Origin: Richelia sinica FACHB-800
GTDB taxonomy: Bacteria > Cyanobacteriota > Cyanobacteriia > Cyanobacteriales > Nostocaceae
Direction: 5' to 3'
Length of the DNA: 64,000 bases
Assembly: GCF_014698825.1 (NCBI RefSeq)
Contig: NZ_JACJTT010000005.1
Span: 62,001-126,000 of the forward strand
Position 1 is the first letter of the stretch; each line of letters opens with the position of its first letter. Positions 54,840-64,000 of the stretch are shown in pieces. Both the position numbers and the translations under genes were made by a program. The notes below the pieces were generated by a model, which saw only the letters and a program-made list of their open reading frames with translations, was not told the DNA's origin and did not search any database.

Positions 54840-55748
54840 CTATTCCACATCATTGCCTAGCTTGTCACCACGTTCTAATTCCCAAAGAATTTGATTTCCT
54901 TCTCTGCGTACCCGTGAAACTATCCAGTTACGCCAGCGCCATTGGTCTCCACGACTGGTGACAGCACTAGCATGAACATCCATTAAATCTGCTAATTCAG
55001 AACTGGTAATTAAGTAGCCTTTTTCTGCAATTTCATCAGCAATACGCAATGTTTCCACCAAGTTACGGAGTTGGGAAACTCTCATTTCCGGCGGTTTTTC
55101 GTCATTTGTGGTTGCAGCCGATGCTGTAGGTGGTTCCATAGTGGTTAAGTCTGATGCAAAAGTATTGCAATCCTGTGTATCTTTGTTAATTATTGTAGAG
55201 TTTAGTGCGGATTCTGATACTTTTGCTACTTTTGTTAAAGTTAATTTAGGTAAAGATTGGTAAATATTGGTAGATGGTAATTGTTGCAAAGAGGGGATTT
55301 TACCAGTAGCAAAAGAACGTGCGATCGCATCACATCTTTCGTTACCGATATTACCGGAATGTCCTCTCACATGTTGCCAGTTGATTAGCCGATTATTAAG
55401 ATTGTCAAGACTTTCTAACAAATCTTGATTTTGGACTGGGTTGCCATCGGCTTTTTTCCAGCCTTTCTTCTTCCAGTTTTTCACCCATTTGGTGACACAG
55501 TTGATCAGATACTCGCTATCAGTGTAGAGATTGATTGGTTGGCTTTGTCCAGAGGCTTGGAAATATTCCAAGGCAGCGATCGCTGCCTGCATTTCCATTT
55601 TATTATTGGTAGTATGGCGGGAACCATCGCCCATTTCATAGACTGAGCCATCATTAAAATAAACCACCACACCCCAACCACCAGGGCCAGGATTACCTGT
55701 GCAAGCGCCATCAGTATATATACTTTCTATTATGCGTTGGGTAGACAT
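54840..55748 (-). CDS. rnhA: ribonuclease HI with an additional C-terminal domain
   Basis: 302 aa from the ATG beginning MSTQRIIESIY (an upstream ATG adds 9 residues). Residues 1-155 are classical RNase HI: the acidic D-E-D-D carboxylates lie in YTDGACTGNPGPGGWG, KMEMQAAIAAL, LYTDSEYLI and GHSGNIGNERCDAIAR. A polar linker follows, then about 75 residues resembling a helix-turn-helix (LITSSELADLMDVHASAVTS, then WRWRNWIVSRVRREG). It removes RNA from RNA/DNA hybrids. The C-terminal addition is unusual next to the E. coli enzyme of 155 aa. Confidence 0.92.
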   Translation of the reverse strand: MSTQRIIESIYTDGACTGNPGPGGWGVVVYFNDGSVYEMGDGSRHTTNNKMEMQAAIAALEYFQASGQSQPINLYTDSEYLINCVTKWVKNWKKKGWKKADGNPVQNQDLLESLDNLNNRLINWQHVRGHSGNIGNERCDAIARSFATGKIPSLQQLPSTNIYQSLPKLTLTKVAKVSESALNSTIINKDTQDCNTFASDLTTMEPPTASAATTNDEKPPEMRVSQLRNLVETLRIADEIAEKGYLITSSELADLMDVHASAVTSRGDQWRWRNWIVSRVRREGNQILWELERGDKLGNDVE

Positions 55749-55851
55749 AGTCAGCGATTTCAAATTCATCAACAAAGCAGAAAATTACAGAAAAATTAAT
55801 TAGTAATCAAGCTAAAGAATAACTAAGATTAACACAATCATCTCCACAATG

Positions 55852-57135
55852 TTATTTAACATTAGGTGGCAGAATATTCAATAATAAGGGTAATTGTACA
55901 CTTACTATTGTGCCTATATGGAAATCAGAGCGTATATTTAAATCTCCACCATGGGCATTAACAATTCGCTTACTAATTGCTAAACCTAAGCCAGTACCAT
56001 CAGGTTTAGTGGAAAAAAAAGGCTGCATCACCTGAGTTAATATATTTGGGGGGATAGGTTCTCCATCATTTTGAATATCAATAGTAATTTGACCTGGACA
56101 ACTCAAATTTAAACTGCATTTGACAACAGCACCTGGTGAACTAGCCTCAAAGGCATTACGCATCAAATTAATAAATACTTGTTTGAGTTTATCCCCATCT
56201 GCTAAAACTTTTACCATTTTATTAGCCGGAATAAATGCAATTTTTTTATCTTGTGCCTCTGCCATTGATTGCACATATATCAACAATGTTTGGATAAATT
56301 CATGTATTTCTAGTTCAGCAAGCTGTAAAACTTGAGGTTTGGCATATAATAAAATTTCATTTAGCAATCTTTCTAAACGATTGGCTTCACTAAGTGCTAA
56401 AAATAATCGCTCTTGAGCATCATCATTAAAAATATGTTTTTGAAAATACTTTAATCCCATTTTCATCGTTGTCAAGGGATTGCGAATTTCATGAACTATA
56501 CTAGCTGTAAATTCTCCAATTGCTGCTAGAGTTTCTTGCTCAATTAATTTCCCTTGTGCTGCCTTTAATTCAATTGTTCGTTTTTCTACTTCTGCTGCCA
56601 AAATTCGATTAAATTGACACTGTTGTTGATAAAGTTGATAATGATCAATTGCTGTAGCGGCTCTTTCTGCAAATAATTCGACGATTTCAATTTCTTCAGG
56701 ACTATATTTGCGCGGTTGTTGATGAAATGAGCAAATAGTACCAATGATTTCACCTTGAGCAGTTCGCAAAGGGATTCCTAAATAGGAACAATATCCTGCT
56801 GGTGCTTCTCCATATTCAGGATGTTGATTGACATCTTCAACTGCTAGGGAGTGACCAAGTTCTATGACTGTTCCTGTCAGTGAACCGTGCAAGGCATAAA
56901 TATGTTCTCCTGCACCCATATCAATGCTACTAGCTAAAACATTTTCTAACCCAGCTTGACAAAGGGTAACAACTGACCAATGGACATCTATCAGTTCACT
57001 CACTCCACAGGCAATTTTTTGTAAATAAAGACTTAATTCTCCAGTCCGATAATTTAAAGACGATAAAAGCTCTATTACTTTTAACTGGCGTTTAATTAAC
57101 TGGTTTGAAAAGTTTTGATCATCACTAGCTTGCAT
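55852..57135 (-). CDS. GAF sensor histidine kinase
   Basis: A 427-aa soluble kinase. An N-terminal GAF domain covers about 25-175 (LGIPLRTAQGEIIGTICSFH). A coiled linker and a HisKA domain follow, with the acceptor in ASIVHEIRNPLTTMKMGL, then the HATPase boxes INLMRNAFEASSPG, DIQNDGEPIPP and [12 protein letters not shown]. No transmembrane helix and no adjacent regulator are present. The start is the ATG at 57135. Confidence 0.9.
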   Translation of the reverse strand: MQASDDQNFSNQLIKRQLKVIELLSSLNYRTGELSLYLQKIACGVSELIDVHWSVVTLCQAGLENVLASSIDMGAGEHIYALHGSLTGTVIELGHSLAVEDVNQHPEYGEAPAGYCSYLGIPLRTAQGEIIGTICSFHQQPRKYSPEEIEIVELFAERAATAIDHYQLYQQQCQFNRILAAEVEKRTIELKAAQGKLIEQETLAAIGEFTASIVHEIRNPLTTMKMGLKYFQKHIFNDDAQERLFLALSEANRLERLLNEILLYAKPQVLQLAELEIHEFIQTLLIYVQSMAEAQDKKIAFIPANKMVKVLADGDKLKQVFINLMRNAFEASSPGAVVKCSLNLSCPGQITIDIQNDGEPIPPNILTQVMQPFFSTKPDGTGLGLAISKRIVNAHGGDLNIRSDFHIGTIVSVQLPLLLNILPPNVK

Positions 57136-58017
57136 CGGTTGTTGTTTTAAATAGCCAGATATTAAGAGTATGTTGAATATTTGTATATATTTTTTAGTGA
57201 AATTTTACATTTATCAATGTAGCATCTAGATCATTAACGTGGATATGTTTTCCTTTTCAGCCTGTGTTTTTCTGTGTTTTCTATCCCTTCCAGATTAGGT
57301 GGTTTCTTGTTTCATGAATGAGACACGCTTGCATACAGAGTTTATATGAGATGTTCCTGAGAAACTGATAAAAAAATTTTCAACATCATATCATTTATAG
57401 AATAAGTAAATTTTTATTGTGAATAATCTTAAAACTTGTTTCTTGTATTAATATTATCTATTAATCAAATCCATAGATGAACAAGTGCAACTACATACCC
57501 TTGTCAAGGATGGAGATTTTACATTTGATGTCTATACAATAAACAATCTGAAAATAATATCACAAAAATCATAAATATTTATGAGTTACGCACAATTTAC
57601 AGAATAATGAACCATGAAGACAATGAAGCAATAAGGTTTGAGAGAAATTTTGTGTAAGTTCTCATATTATTATTTCCGTGATGTTAACACATTTTCTAGC
57701 ATGGTAGCTACTATATGAACCCTCAAATTATAGGGATCATCCCAAATGTGTAAGTTTATTTTTTCTGAGTTTTTAACTTAAAAAAGACATGACATGAACA
57801 AACCACGAAGATACAAATAACACGTATCGCTAAAGCGAAAGCTTCGCTAACGCGGAGCCTTTTCGGCTAATTATTCCGCGTTTTTGCAAAATAGAGATGC
57901 TCCCAAATCATAAGTTACAAAACTATATTGTATAGGTTATTATTGATGATTATATCAAAAGATAAGTTCTCACTTATTCTCTCCTTTGGGGATTAATCAC
58001 TTAGTTTGGTTATAGTA
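57136..58017. other. long AT-rich intergenic region
   Basis: About 880 bp without a credible gene. The only structure noticed is the palindrome AGCGAAAGCTTCGCT (57834-57848), followed by an ACGCGGAGCC tract, a dispersed-repeat pattern. It probably holds promoters for the two divergent kinase genes. Confidence 0.4.
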
Positions 58018-59136
58018 ATGAATGTGAATGCAAGTAATAGTGATGGTATAGACAGATTTATTTACGGAAAGATTCAAAATTTTTCCCTAAAATCACGCTT
58101 GATTATGGGAATTATATTTATATTTGCGTTCGGAGTATTTGGCTTAAATATATGGATAAATTTAGAAATTCATCAAATGATTATGAGGACTAATCCTCAA
58201 GCCAATTTATACATTTTAAGTTTAATTCCCCAAGTGAGAAATATGAGTATATTATGGCTGGTGCTGACAACAGTCATGACTAGCTTATTTATCAAGCAAT
58301 CCCTCTTTTCATTACAACAAATGAATGATTGGGCTATCACTTGTATTACCAACCCAAATCCACAGGAAATCAAGTTAAAAGGTATCCCTAAAGAAATTAG
58401 AACCTTAGCACATAGTTGGAATGAACTGTTAATGCAGTTGCACAATATTAAAGAGCAACAGAGACAATTAATTAATGATTTAGCCCATGAATTACGCACG
58501 CCATTAACAATGATTTTTGGCTATTTGCAACGCACCTTAAAACGTAGCCAAAATTTAACTGATGCTCAAAAAGAAACCTTAGAAATGGCAGTAGCAGATG
58601 CAGAACGCATGATTGAAATTTTACAAGATTTCCTAGATTTAGCCAGAGCGAGTAATAGTGTCATGCCCTTACCTGCAACTATAGTCTTGATCAATGATGT
58701 ATTGATAGACATGGCACAAATTACAGCTAAATTTGAACATAGAAAAATTGATTTAGATTTACCTCCTGTTTCGATTAAAGTCAAGGCAGATTATCAACAA
58801 TTAATGCAGGTATTTAAACATTTACTCAATAATGCAGTGAAATTTTCAAATGATAGGGAACCAATTACTTTACAACTAAATGAAGGGAATGGTTGGGTAA
58901 CTGTGCAAGTGAGCGATCGCGCTCCCACAATTCCCGAACAAGAATATGCTCGCATCTTTGAGCCTTTTTACCGCATCGATTCATCTCGTACCCGTGCAAC
59001 TGGGGGGACTGGTTTGGGTTTAGCCATAGTCAAACGTTTGGTAGAAAATATGGGTGGTCAGATTGCAGTCCAACCCAGACCCATGCAAGGAAATACTTTT
59101 ATGATCAAACTACCTAGCATAGATTCAAAAATATGA
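58018..59136 (+). CDS. membrane sensor histidine kinase
   Basis: About 372 aa from the ATG at 58018 (an in-frame TTG lies 12 nt upstream). Two transmembrane helices, roughly residues 25-48 and 75-95, flank a short periplasmic loop. Then come a linker, HisKA with [19 protein letters not shown], and ATPase boxes ([25 protein letters not shown]). It overlaps the response regulator by 4 bp (ATGA) and must act with it. The stimulus is unknown. Confidence 0.9.
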   Translation: MNVNASNSDGIDRFIYGKIQNFSLKSRLIMGIIFIFAFGVFGLNIWINLEIHQMIMRTNPQANLYILSLIPQVRNMSILWLVLTTVMTSLFIKQSLFSLQQMNDWAITCITNPNPQEIKLKGIPKEIRTLAHSWNELLMQLHNIKEQQRQLINDLAHELRTPLTMIFGYLQRTLKRSQNLTDAQKETLEMAVADAERMIEILQDFLDLARASNSVMPLPATIVLINDVLIDMAQITAKFEHRKIDLDLPPVSIKVKADYQQLMQVFKHLLNNAVKFSNDREPITLQLNEGNGWVTVQVSDRAPTIPEQEYARIFEPFYRIDSSRTRATGGTGLGLAIVKRLVENMGGQIAVQPRPMQGNTFMIKLPSIDSKI

Positions 59137-59807
59137 CAGCACATATCCTGATGGTGGAAGATGAAGTTAAACTGGCCCGCTTTATTGAATTAGAACTCAA
59201 CAGCGAAGGATATCAGGTCAGTGTTGCTCATGATGGAATTACAGGTTTAACCTTAGCACGAGAGTCTACACCAGATTTATTAATCTTGGATTGGATGCTC
59301 CCGGATTTATCTGGTGTAGAAATTTGTCGTCGGTTGCGAACTACAGGCAATCTAGTACCAGTAATTTTGTTAACAGCGAAGGATGAAGTAAGCGATCGCG
59401 TCACCGGCTTAGATGCAGGTGCGGATGATTATGTAGTCAAGCCATTTAGTATTGAAGAATTACTCGCGAGAATCCGTGCTCATTTACGTCGAACTCAAGA
59501 AACCGATAAAGACATACTATCATTTGATAATTTAAGTTTAAATCGTCGCACCCGTGAAGTATTTCGAGGTAATCGCACCATCGAATTAACAGCTAAAGAA
59601 TTTGATTTATTAGAATATTTCCTCACTTATCCTCGTCAAGTTTTAACTAGAGAACAAATTTTAGAACAAGTGTGGGGTTACGATTTCATGGGAGATTCTA
59701 ATATTATCGAAGTTTATGTTCGTTACCTCCGGCTAAAATTAGAAGAAAATCAAGAAAAACGTTTAATTCATACAGTGAGAAGCGTCGGTTATGCTTTGCG
59801 CGAATAA
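59133..59807 (+). CDS. OmpR-family response regulator
   Basis: A 224-aa protein with a receiver domain (1-120) and an OmpR/PhoB winged helix (125-224). The phospho-acceptor aspartate is in [13 protein letters not shown] (about residue 52), the conserved lysine in [11 protein letters not shown], and the DNA-binding helix region is [13 protein letters not shown]. It is translationally coupled to the upstream kinase and forms a complete two-component system. Confidence 0.93.
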   Translation: MTAHILMVEDEVKLARFIELELNSEGYQVSVAHDGITGLTLARESTPDLLILDWMLPDLSGVEICRRLRTTGNLVPVILLTAKDEVSDRVTGLDAGADDYVVKPFSIEELLARIRAHLRRTQETDKDILSFDNLSLNRRTREVFRGNRTIELTAKEFDLLEYFLTYPRQVLTREQILEQVWGYDFMGDSNIIEVYVRYLRLKLEENQEKRLIHTVRSVGYALRE

Positions 59808-59820
59808 CACTAATAATGAA

Positions 59821-60555
59821 TCAACGCTGGGGAGATAACTGAGGAGATTCAATTGTACACATTTGAGTATCACACTTATATTCATACAATTTATAAATAT
59901 AAGGCTCTTGCCAAGATAGAGAAACTTCTAATAGTGCTTTACTGCCGCTCATACCTTGGGCTATAAACAATAATAACGCTATACTATTTAAGATAATGTG
60001 AACACGCCGCCAAACATTGGTTTTATCTTTATAAATATCTGGTAAAATAGCTAAGGAAAAAATCATTAATAAAGCCGCAGTTAAACCATAGTAATAATGA
60101 GAAATATACCATTTATCAGTTTGCCGATAAATTCCCTCTTGACAACCAAGTATCACTAAACCCATACCAGTTAAAGTGGCAAAAATTCCCCGCCACCGTT
60201 TATCCTTGGCTTTATATAACAGAGCTTGGGCAGCAATAGTAGCAAGAAATAAGACAACAATAAAAATGACTTGAAAAGAATTCTTACTCCAAATTTTTTC
60301 ATCAACAATATGACCGAAAATATCATTGCCTAAAGCTAAAAGGACAATCCCAACTACAGCACCTGTTAACCACCGACCAAATTGAACATGTTCTTGGCCG
60401 ACTGCTGGAGAAATTTTGCTTTTACCTGTAGCTTTAGCTTCTAAACGACGTTGACGAGTTTGCCATGCGCGATGCACGATAATACCAATTAAAGGAAAAA
60501 CTACAATTACAGCAATTACCGGATGTAATAATAAAATTATATCTCTGTAGGCCAT
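59821..60555 (-). CDS. DUF4079 family membrane protein
   Basis: A 244-aa protein with about six to seven hydrophobic helices. It opens with DIILLLHPVIAVIVVFPLIG, and paired histidines lie in several helices (LHPV, HYYYG, HIILNS), a pattern compatible with heme or quinone binding. It fits the DUF4079 family common in cyanobacteria; function is unestablished. It is convergent with the response regulator, 13 bp apart. Confidence 0.78.
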   Translation of the reverse strand: MAYRDIILLLHPVIAVIVVFPLIGIIVHRAWQTRQRRLEAKATGKSKISPAVGQEHVQFGRWLTGAVVGIVLLALGNDIFGHIVDEKIWSKNSFQVIFIVVLFLATIAAQALLYKAKDKRWRGIFATLTGMGLVILGCQEGIYRQTDKWYISHYYYGLTAALLMIFSLAILPDIYKDKTNVWRRVHIILNSIALLLFIAQGMSGSKALLEVSLSWQEPYIYKLYEYKCDTQMCTIESPQLSPQR

Positions 60556-60820
60556 ATTCAGTACCTAAGCAAAATTAATTGCACATATTTATTGAAAACA
60601 AAAATCTCTGTATTTCTTACCTGTGAAGATTATCTCTCTTCAATATCAAATTTATTGGGCATGACTATTGATTAACTGAAAATGTGAGTAAATCAAGAAG
60701 GCAGAATACAGAAGAATAAAAGATTGTACAGCTAAATGCAGGACGAAAATTGATGACAAATATATGACGTAAAAATCTTGAAATTTTAACTTCTGAATTC
60801 TGCTGTCTATTGCTTTCCCC

Positions 60821-61201
60821 TTATTTAACTTCTTCTGGTGCAAAGGCAGTGATCTTACCAGATTTTAGGGCAACTACAACATCATAAGTTGCACAGTAAG
60901 AAATTGTAATATTATTTGCTTTGTTGTAGAGATTTACTACCATACCTGCACCACCAGGTTGCACAGAAATTGGTTCTAAATCACCAAAAAAATAACGTCT
61001 CAGTTGATCACCACTACCAAATTGCCCCTTACTTTTATTCAGCATATCGATTTTTTGTTTACTGCTTAAGCCTGTAGCATCTTTCATTTCCTGCTTCATT
61101 CCTTGGGCCGAGACAGGATGAATAGCAGGAAAAGGAGCATTAACAACAGCAAGCATTCCAGCGACAATTACAGTAGCAATGAAGGGAGAATGAGATTTCA
61201 T
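60821..61201 (-). CDS. exported hypothetical protein (126 aa)
   Basis: An N-terminal signal peptide (hydrophobic TVIVAGMLAVVNA, likely cut after VSAQ about residue 33), then a small domain with GDQLRRYFFGDLEPISVQPG and a single cysteine. No family is recognised. It is probably periplasmic. The rest of 60556-60820 is AT-rich, with no credible gene. Confidence 0.65.
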   Translation of the reverse strand: MKSHSPFIATVIVAGMLAVVNAPFPAIHPVSAQGMKQEMKDATGLSSKQKIDMLNKSKGQFGSGDQLRRYFFGDLEPISVQPGGAGMVVNLYNKANNITISYCATYDVVVALKSGKITAFAPEEVK

Positions 61202-61397
61202 TTGTCTATCCTTAATAATGCGACTATATTCAGGTTCACATTTACTACTGAATTACATCTGAAACCTCAATACTAATTATCTGAATTTATGCCTATAAAT
61301 AATTAACAGGTCATTCAGCATTTTCTCAGAATCAGCTTATCTCAGTTTCAATTTTATACCTTAGAATGGATCAAATTGCTGGCAGAATTGTGGCTTT

Positions 61398-62459
61398 ATG
61401 GGTGAAAAACGAAAAAAGAGGTCACATCTTATACTTAAAATTCCCGGACAAGCATATCTGTGGCTAGCAGTCTTGATTTTTGGTGCATCTAACGCTGTCA
61501 CCCGCAAGTTAACAGAAATTGGTGCTCAAAATTTTATAGGCGATCGCAATCCCATTTCTTTGTGTAACGTTTTATTAGTGGGTAACTTGTGTGCGTTGTT
61601 AGTATTGATCACCATATATTGGCAACAGTGGAACCAGACCAACTTACAACAAATTTCAAAACAAGATTGGTTTTATCTCTCCATAGTTGCTATCTTATCT
61701 GGTGCTATTGCTCCCGGTTTGATTTTCCAAGCATTAGCACTAACTAACGTCAATAATATTATTTTAGTAGGTCGCCTAGAACCCCCCCTAATCATCGCTT
61801 TATCAATCTACGTACTCAAAGAAACAGTCAGTCTATGGGAAATTTTCGGTTCCTTGGTGGCTTTTTTCGGTGTAGCGTTAACCATTTTTCTTCAGACTCC
61901 CAAAACAACCATGGTTAATATGGCAGGTTTCACCTTGGGACTGGGGGAAGTATTGGCTGCGATAGTGGCAATTATCACCGCCATTTCCACAATTATTGGC
62001 AAACAAAAAATATCTCATATTCCCGCAGGTATCTACAATATATATCGCACTGCACTAGGCAGCATTATATTTTTTTTTATTGCCTTAACTCTCTATGGTG
62101 CCGACCATTTTATGGATGTATTCTCACCTTTTTTATGGAAATGGATGTTAGTTTATGGAGCAATAATCGTAGTTTTAGGGCAGTCATTTTGGTTAAAAGG
62201 TTTAAGAAGCACTACTACATCTGAAGCCTCCTTAGCAGGTTCTATGACCCCACTAGCAGGCATTTTAGCTGCCTATTTAATCTTAGGTGAAGTGCCGAAC
62301 CAAGCTCAATATTGGGGTGGAAGTTTAATATTACTAGGAATTATCCTCAGTCAAATTGGGATTCACAAGCAACTTGCTGATCAAAGAAAATCTGCTGGGC
62401 AAAATTCTCTAACTAAAGAGCAAATGATTGAATCTGCTATGGGATTCAAGGGATTATAA
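61398..62459 (+). CDS. EamA/DMT family transporter
   Basis: A 353-aa protein with ten predicted transmembrane helices in two EamA repeats. The first helix is YLWLAVLIFGASNAVTRKL; the second repeat includes VYGAIIVVLGQSFWLKGLRS. The EamA glutamate motif appears as LGEVPNQAQYWGG near the end. The length is slightly greater than the usual 300 aa because of charged tails. The substrate (metabolite or amino acid) is not inferable. Confidence 0.88.
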   Translation: MGEKRKKRSHLILKIPGQAYLWLAVLIFGASNAVTRKLTEIGAQNFIGDRNPISLCNVLLVGNLCALLVLITIYWQQWNQTNLQQISKQDWFYLSIVAILSGAIAPGLIFQALALTNVNNIILVGRLEPPLIIALSIYVLKETVSLWEIFGSLVAFFGVALTIFLQTPKTTMVNMAGFTLGLGEVLAAIVAIITAISTIIGKQKISHIPAGIYNIYRTALGSIIFFFIALTLYGADHFMDVFSPFLWKWMLVYGAIIVVLGQSFWLKGLRSTTTSEASLAGSMTPLAGILAAYLILGEVPNQAQYWGGSLILLGIILSQIGIHKQLADQRKSAGQNSLTKEQMIESAMGFKGL

Positions 62460-62484
62460 TTTCTTTTCTCATTTCACCAGAAAT

Positions 62485-62517
62485 GCAAAATCCCACCACC
62501 AAGAGGTGTGGGATTGC
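62485..62517. terminator. stem-loop between eamA-like gene and vipp1
   Basis: GCAAAATCCCACCACC pairs imperfectly with GGTGTGGGATTGC across a short loop. It serves the converging gene pair. No T-run follows on the plus strand, so only moderate support. Confidence 0.5.
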
Positions 62518-62541
62518 ATCAAATTATCATTATGCAAAACT

Positions 62542-63309
62542 TTACAGCTGATCCAATTGCTTGCGGAGGGCATCTAACTCAGCATCAACAGGTTCAGCGG
62601 CTTTAGGACTGGGGGTTTCTTGTGCTGCGGGGAGGGTTTTTGGTTCTGGTGCAGGTGCGAGGGATGCTTTCAACGCAGCTAATTCATCATCAATATCGCT
62701 GCTACCTTCCAACTGAGCAAATTGGTGTTCTAAATCTGCACCCACTAACTCCGCAGTAGATTGAGCGCGAGCTTCTTGCATTAATACCTTCTCTTCCATC
62801 CGCTCAAAGGCTGCCATGGCGCTGCTGGTATTCATGCCACTAACCATTGCACCCAATTGCTCTTGGGCTTTGGCTGCGGTAATCCGTGCTTTGAGCATTT
62901 CTTTCTTGGTTTTGGCCTCAGACAGTTTGCTCTCTAACTGAACCAGATTGCGCTTGAGAGTTTCTACCTGGGTTGTCTGCTGATCTAGACTGGTTTTGAG
63001 AGCAGTGCTAGTTTCTGAGTAGGTTTTCTTGCGCTCTAGAGCTTGACGGGCTAAGTTTTCGTCACCTTTTTGGATCGCTAGTTGAGCGTTACGTTGCCAC
63101 TTATTAATTTCATTTTGGGCATCATTGTACTGTTTCTCAGTGCGTTTTTGTGCAGCGATCGCTTGAGCCACACCCTGACGCAACTGTACCAAGTCCTCCT
63201 GCATCTCCAGGATGGCTTGTTCTAGCATTTTCTCTGGGTCTTCGGCTTTACTGACCAAATCATTCAGGTTAGCACTAACTACTCGTTTCAGGCGATCAAA
63301 TAATCCCAT
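62542..63309 (-). CDS. vipp1: Vipp1/IM30, PspA-family membrane remodelling protein
   Basis: A 255-aa ESCRT-III-like protein that protects and shapes thylakoid membrane. It opens with the amphipathic GLFDRLKRVVSANLNDLVSK, then the long coiled hairpin (25-190). After a proline/alanine linker (PAPEPKTLPAA) it has a short C-terminal helix DAELDALRKQLDQL. That extra helix separates Vipp1 from plain PspA. A second family member lies 208 bp upstream on the same strand. Confidence 0.85.
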   Translation of the reverse strand: MGLFDRLKRVVSANLNDLVSKAEDPEKMLEQAILEMQEDLVQLRQGVAQAIAAQKRTEKQYNDAQNEINKWQRNAQLAIQKGDENLARQALERKKTYSETSTALKTSLDQQTTQVETLKRNLVQLESKLSEAKTKKEMLKARITAAKAQEQLGAMVSGMNTSSAMAAFERMEEKVLMQEARAQSTAELVGADLEHQFAQLEGSSDIDDELAALKASLAPAPEPKTLPAAQETPSPKAAEPVDAELDALRKQLDQL

Positions 63310-63517
63310 AATTTTGTTTTTCCTTTTGAGGTTTACGCACTTGGTGGACAGTGAGCTTGTTTAATTTTTAATAGCTACTTTTCAATCTAATCTTTTTACT
63401 TGGCATTAGTCTCTCTTTCCATTCTGAATCATCAAGAGGTAAATTAGCTAGATTCACTGCCTATACTCAGGATGAATCATCTGGAAATCAGGATTTTTGC
63501 TCAAGTTGCACCTTAGT

Positions 63518-64000
63518 TTATGTAGATTGTTGAGGGTTATTATCTGGTTGTGTGGTATCTGGTGGCATTAGCATTTGATTTTTCATCGCCGCCAATTCCC
63601 CATCTATCTCATTAGTAGATTTCAAATCCGCGAATCGTCGTTCCAGATTCTCGCCACTAATTTGGGCGATCGCTTCCGATTGTGCTTCAATTTGTATGAG
63701 CTTCTCCTCCATACGTTCAAAAGCCGCTAGACTAGACGCGTCACTCAGCCCATGGAGCATTTCCTGAAGACGATAAGCAGCTTCAGCTGAACGAGCGCGA
63801 GCAATATACATATCTTTTTTCGTTCGCACTTCGTTGATTTTTAACTCTAAACTCCGCATATCCTGTTTCAGCTTCTCCACCACCTCTTTTTGCTGCTCGA
63901 TTTGGCTGAAAAGGGCTGTCGCAGTTTCTTGGTAAAGCCGACGTTTTGTCAGGGCTTCCCGTGCCAGTAATTCATTTCCTTGCTGTAAAGACAACTGAGC
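63518..64000 (-). CDS. PspA/IM30 family protein, cut by window edge
   Basis: The C-terminal part of a second PspA-family protein. The frame is open past the window end (it reads AQLSLQQGNELLAREALTKR at the edge), so the true start lies outside. The coiled-coil segment ends in EIDGELAAMKNQ followed by a short disordered tail (PPDTTQPDNNPQ) with no Vipp1 C-terminal helix, so it is closer to PspA. The two adjacent members could work as stress and constitutive forms. Confidence 0.85.
   Translation of the reverse strand, partial: AQLSLQQGNELLAREALTKRRLYQETATALFSQIEQQKEVVEKLKQDMRSLELKINEVRTKKDMYIARARSAEAAYRLQEMLHGLSDASSLAAFERMEEKLIQIEAQSEAIAQISGENLERRFADLKSTNEIDGELAAMKNQMLMPPDTTQPDNNPQQST

Noticed and set aside
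60652-60843. 63-codon minus-strand frame
   Set aside because: Overlaps the end of the exported protein gene, has no SD and no coding-like pattern.

Overview
The window looks like chromosome of a filamentous, heterocyst-type cyanobacterium (Nostocales; Nostoc/Anabaena/Aphanizomenon relatives). The reasons are: frequent HIP1 octamers (GCGATCGC); heptanucleotide-type short tandem repeats such as AGGTGAC; interspersed palindromes of the GTAGGGG...CCCCTAC and GTAGAGACG...CGTCTCTAC kind; a CruF/CruG myxol-glycoside carotenoid pair; a Vipp1-like protein; and several cyanobacterium-typical families (DUF3155, DUF3611, DUF4079, a putative CCB-type cytochrome b6f assembly factor). No tRNA or rRNA gene was recognised.

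Left flank (1-10 kb): murJ lipid II flippase; an Rrf2 regulator with cysK; two divergent CadD-type transporters; a TauE/SafE permease; an 82-bp tandem repeat; an M16 peptidase; a fructosamine-kinase-like gene; and a DUF433/DUF5615 toxin-antitoxin-like pair. The gap before the Rrf2 gene holds a decayed antisense copy of the 3' part of cas2 plus CRISPR leader, ending in a flank that resembles the sequence beyond the live array.

Centre (10-28.6 kb): a complete type I-D CRISPR-Cas locus. A divergent WYL-domain regulator faces cas3'. Then come two vestigial CRISPR repeats in the opposite orientation, a winged-helix-like small protein, a 78-aa unknown, and a MntA/HepT (MNT-HEPN) toxin-antitoxin pair whose hepT overlaps cas10d. 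These are followed by cas10d (with an internal SD+GTG start for the small subunit Cas11d), csc2, csc1, an opposite-strand unknown ORF, a 2OG-Fe(II) oxygenase, cas6, a frameshifted four-helix-bundle gene, a frameshifted cas4, cas1, cas2, a leader and an array of 44 repeats/43 spacers with a decayed terminal repeat. Interference genes look intact. The adaptation side is peppered with short repeats and has two broken reading frames, one of them cas4.

Right flank (28.6-64 kb): housekeeping and regulatory genes. They include pirin with an AraC regulator, an ArsA-type ATPase, mtnA, dnaG, a cell-wall amidase, two exported proteins sharing a paralogous domain (one with SLH repeats), three sensor kinases (one with its response regulator), serS, a long RluA-type pseudouridine synthase, rplU-rpmA, cruF-cruG, RNase HI with an extra C-terminal domain, an EamA transporter, vipp1 and a second PspA-family gene cut by the window edge.

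In the working model, the WYL protein controls the cas promoter, HepT/MntA is co-expressed with and possibly guards the interference module, Cas10d/Cas11d/Csc2/Csc1/Cas6 form the crRNA complex, Cas3' supplies the helicase, and Cas1/Cas2 (with a currently broken Cas4) feed the array.
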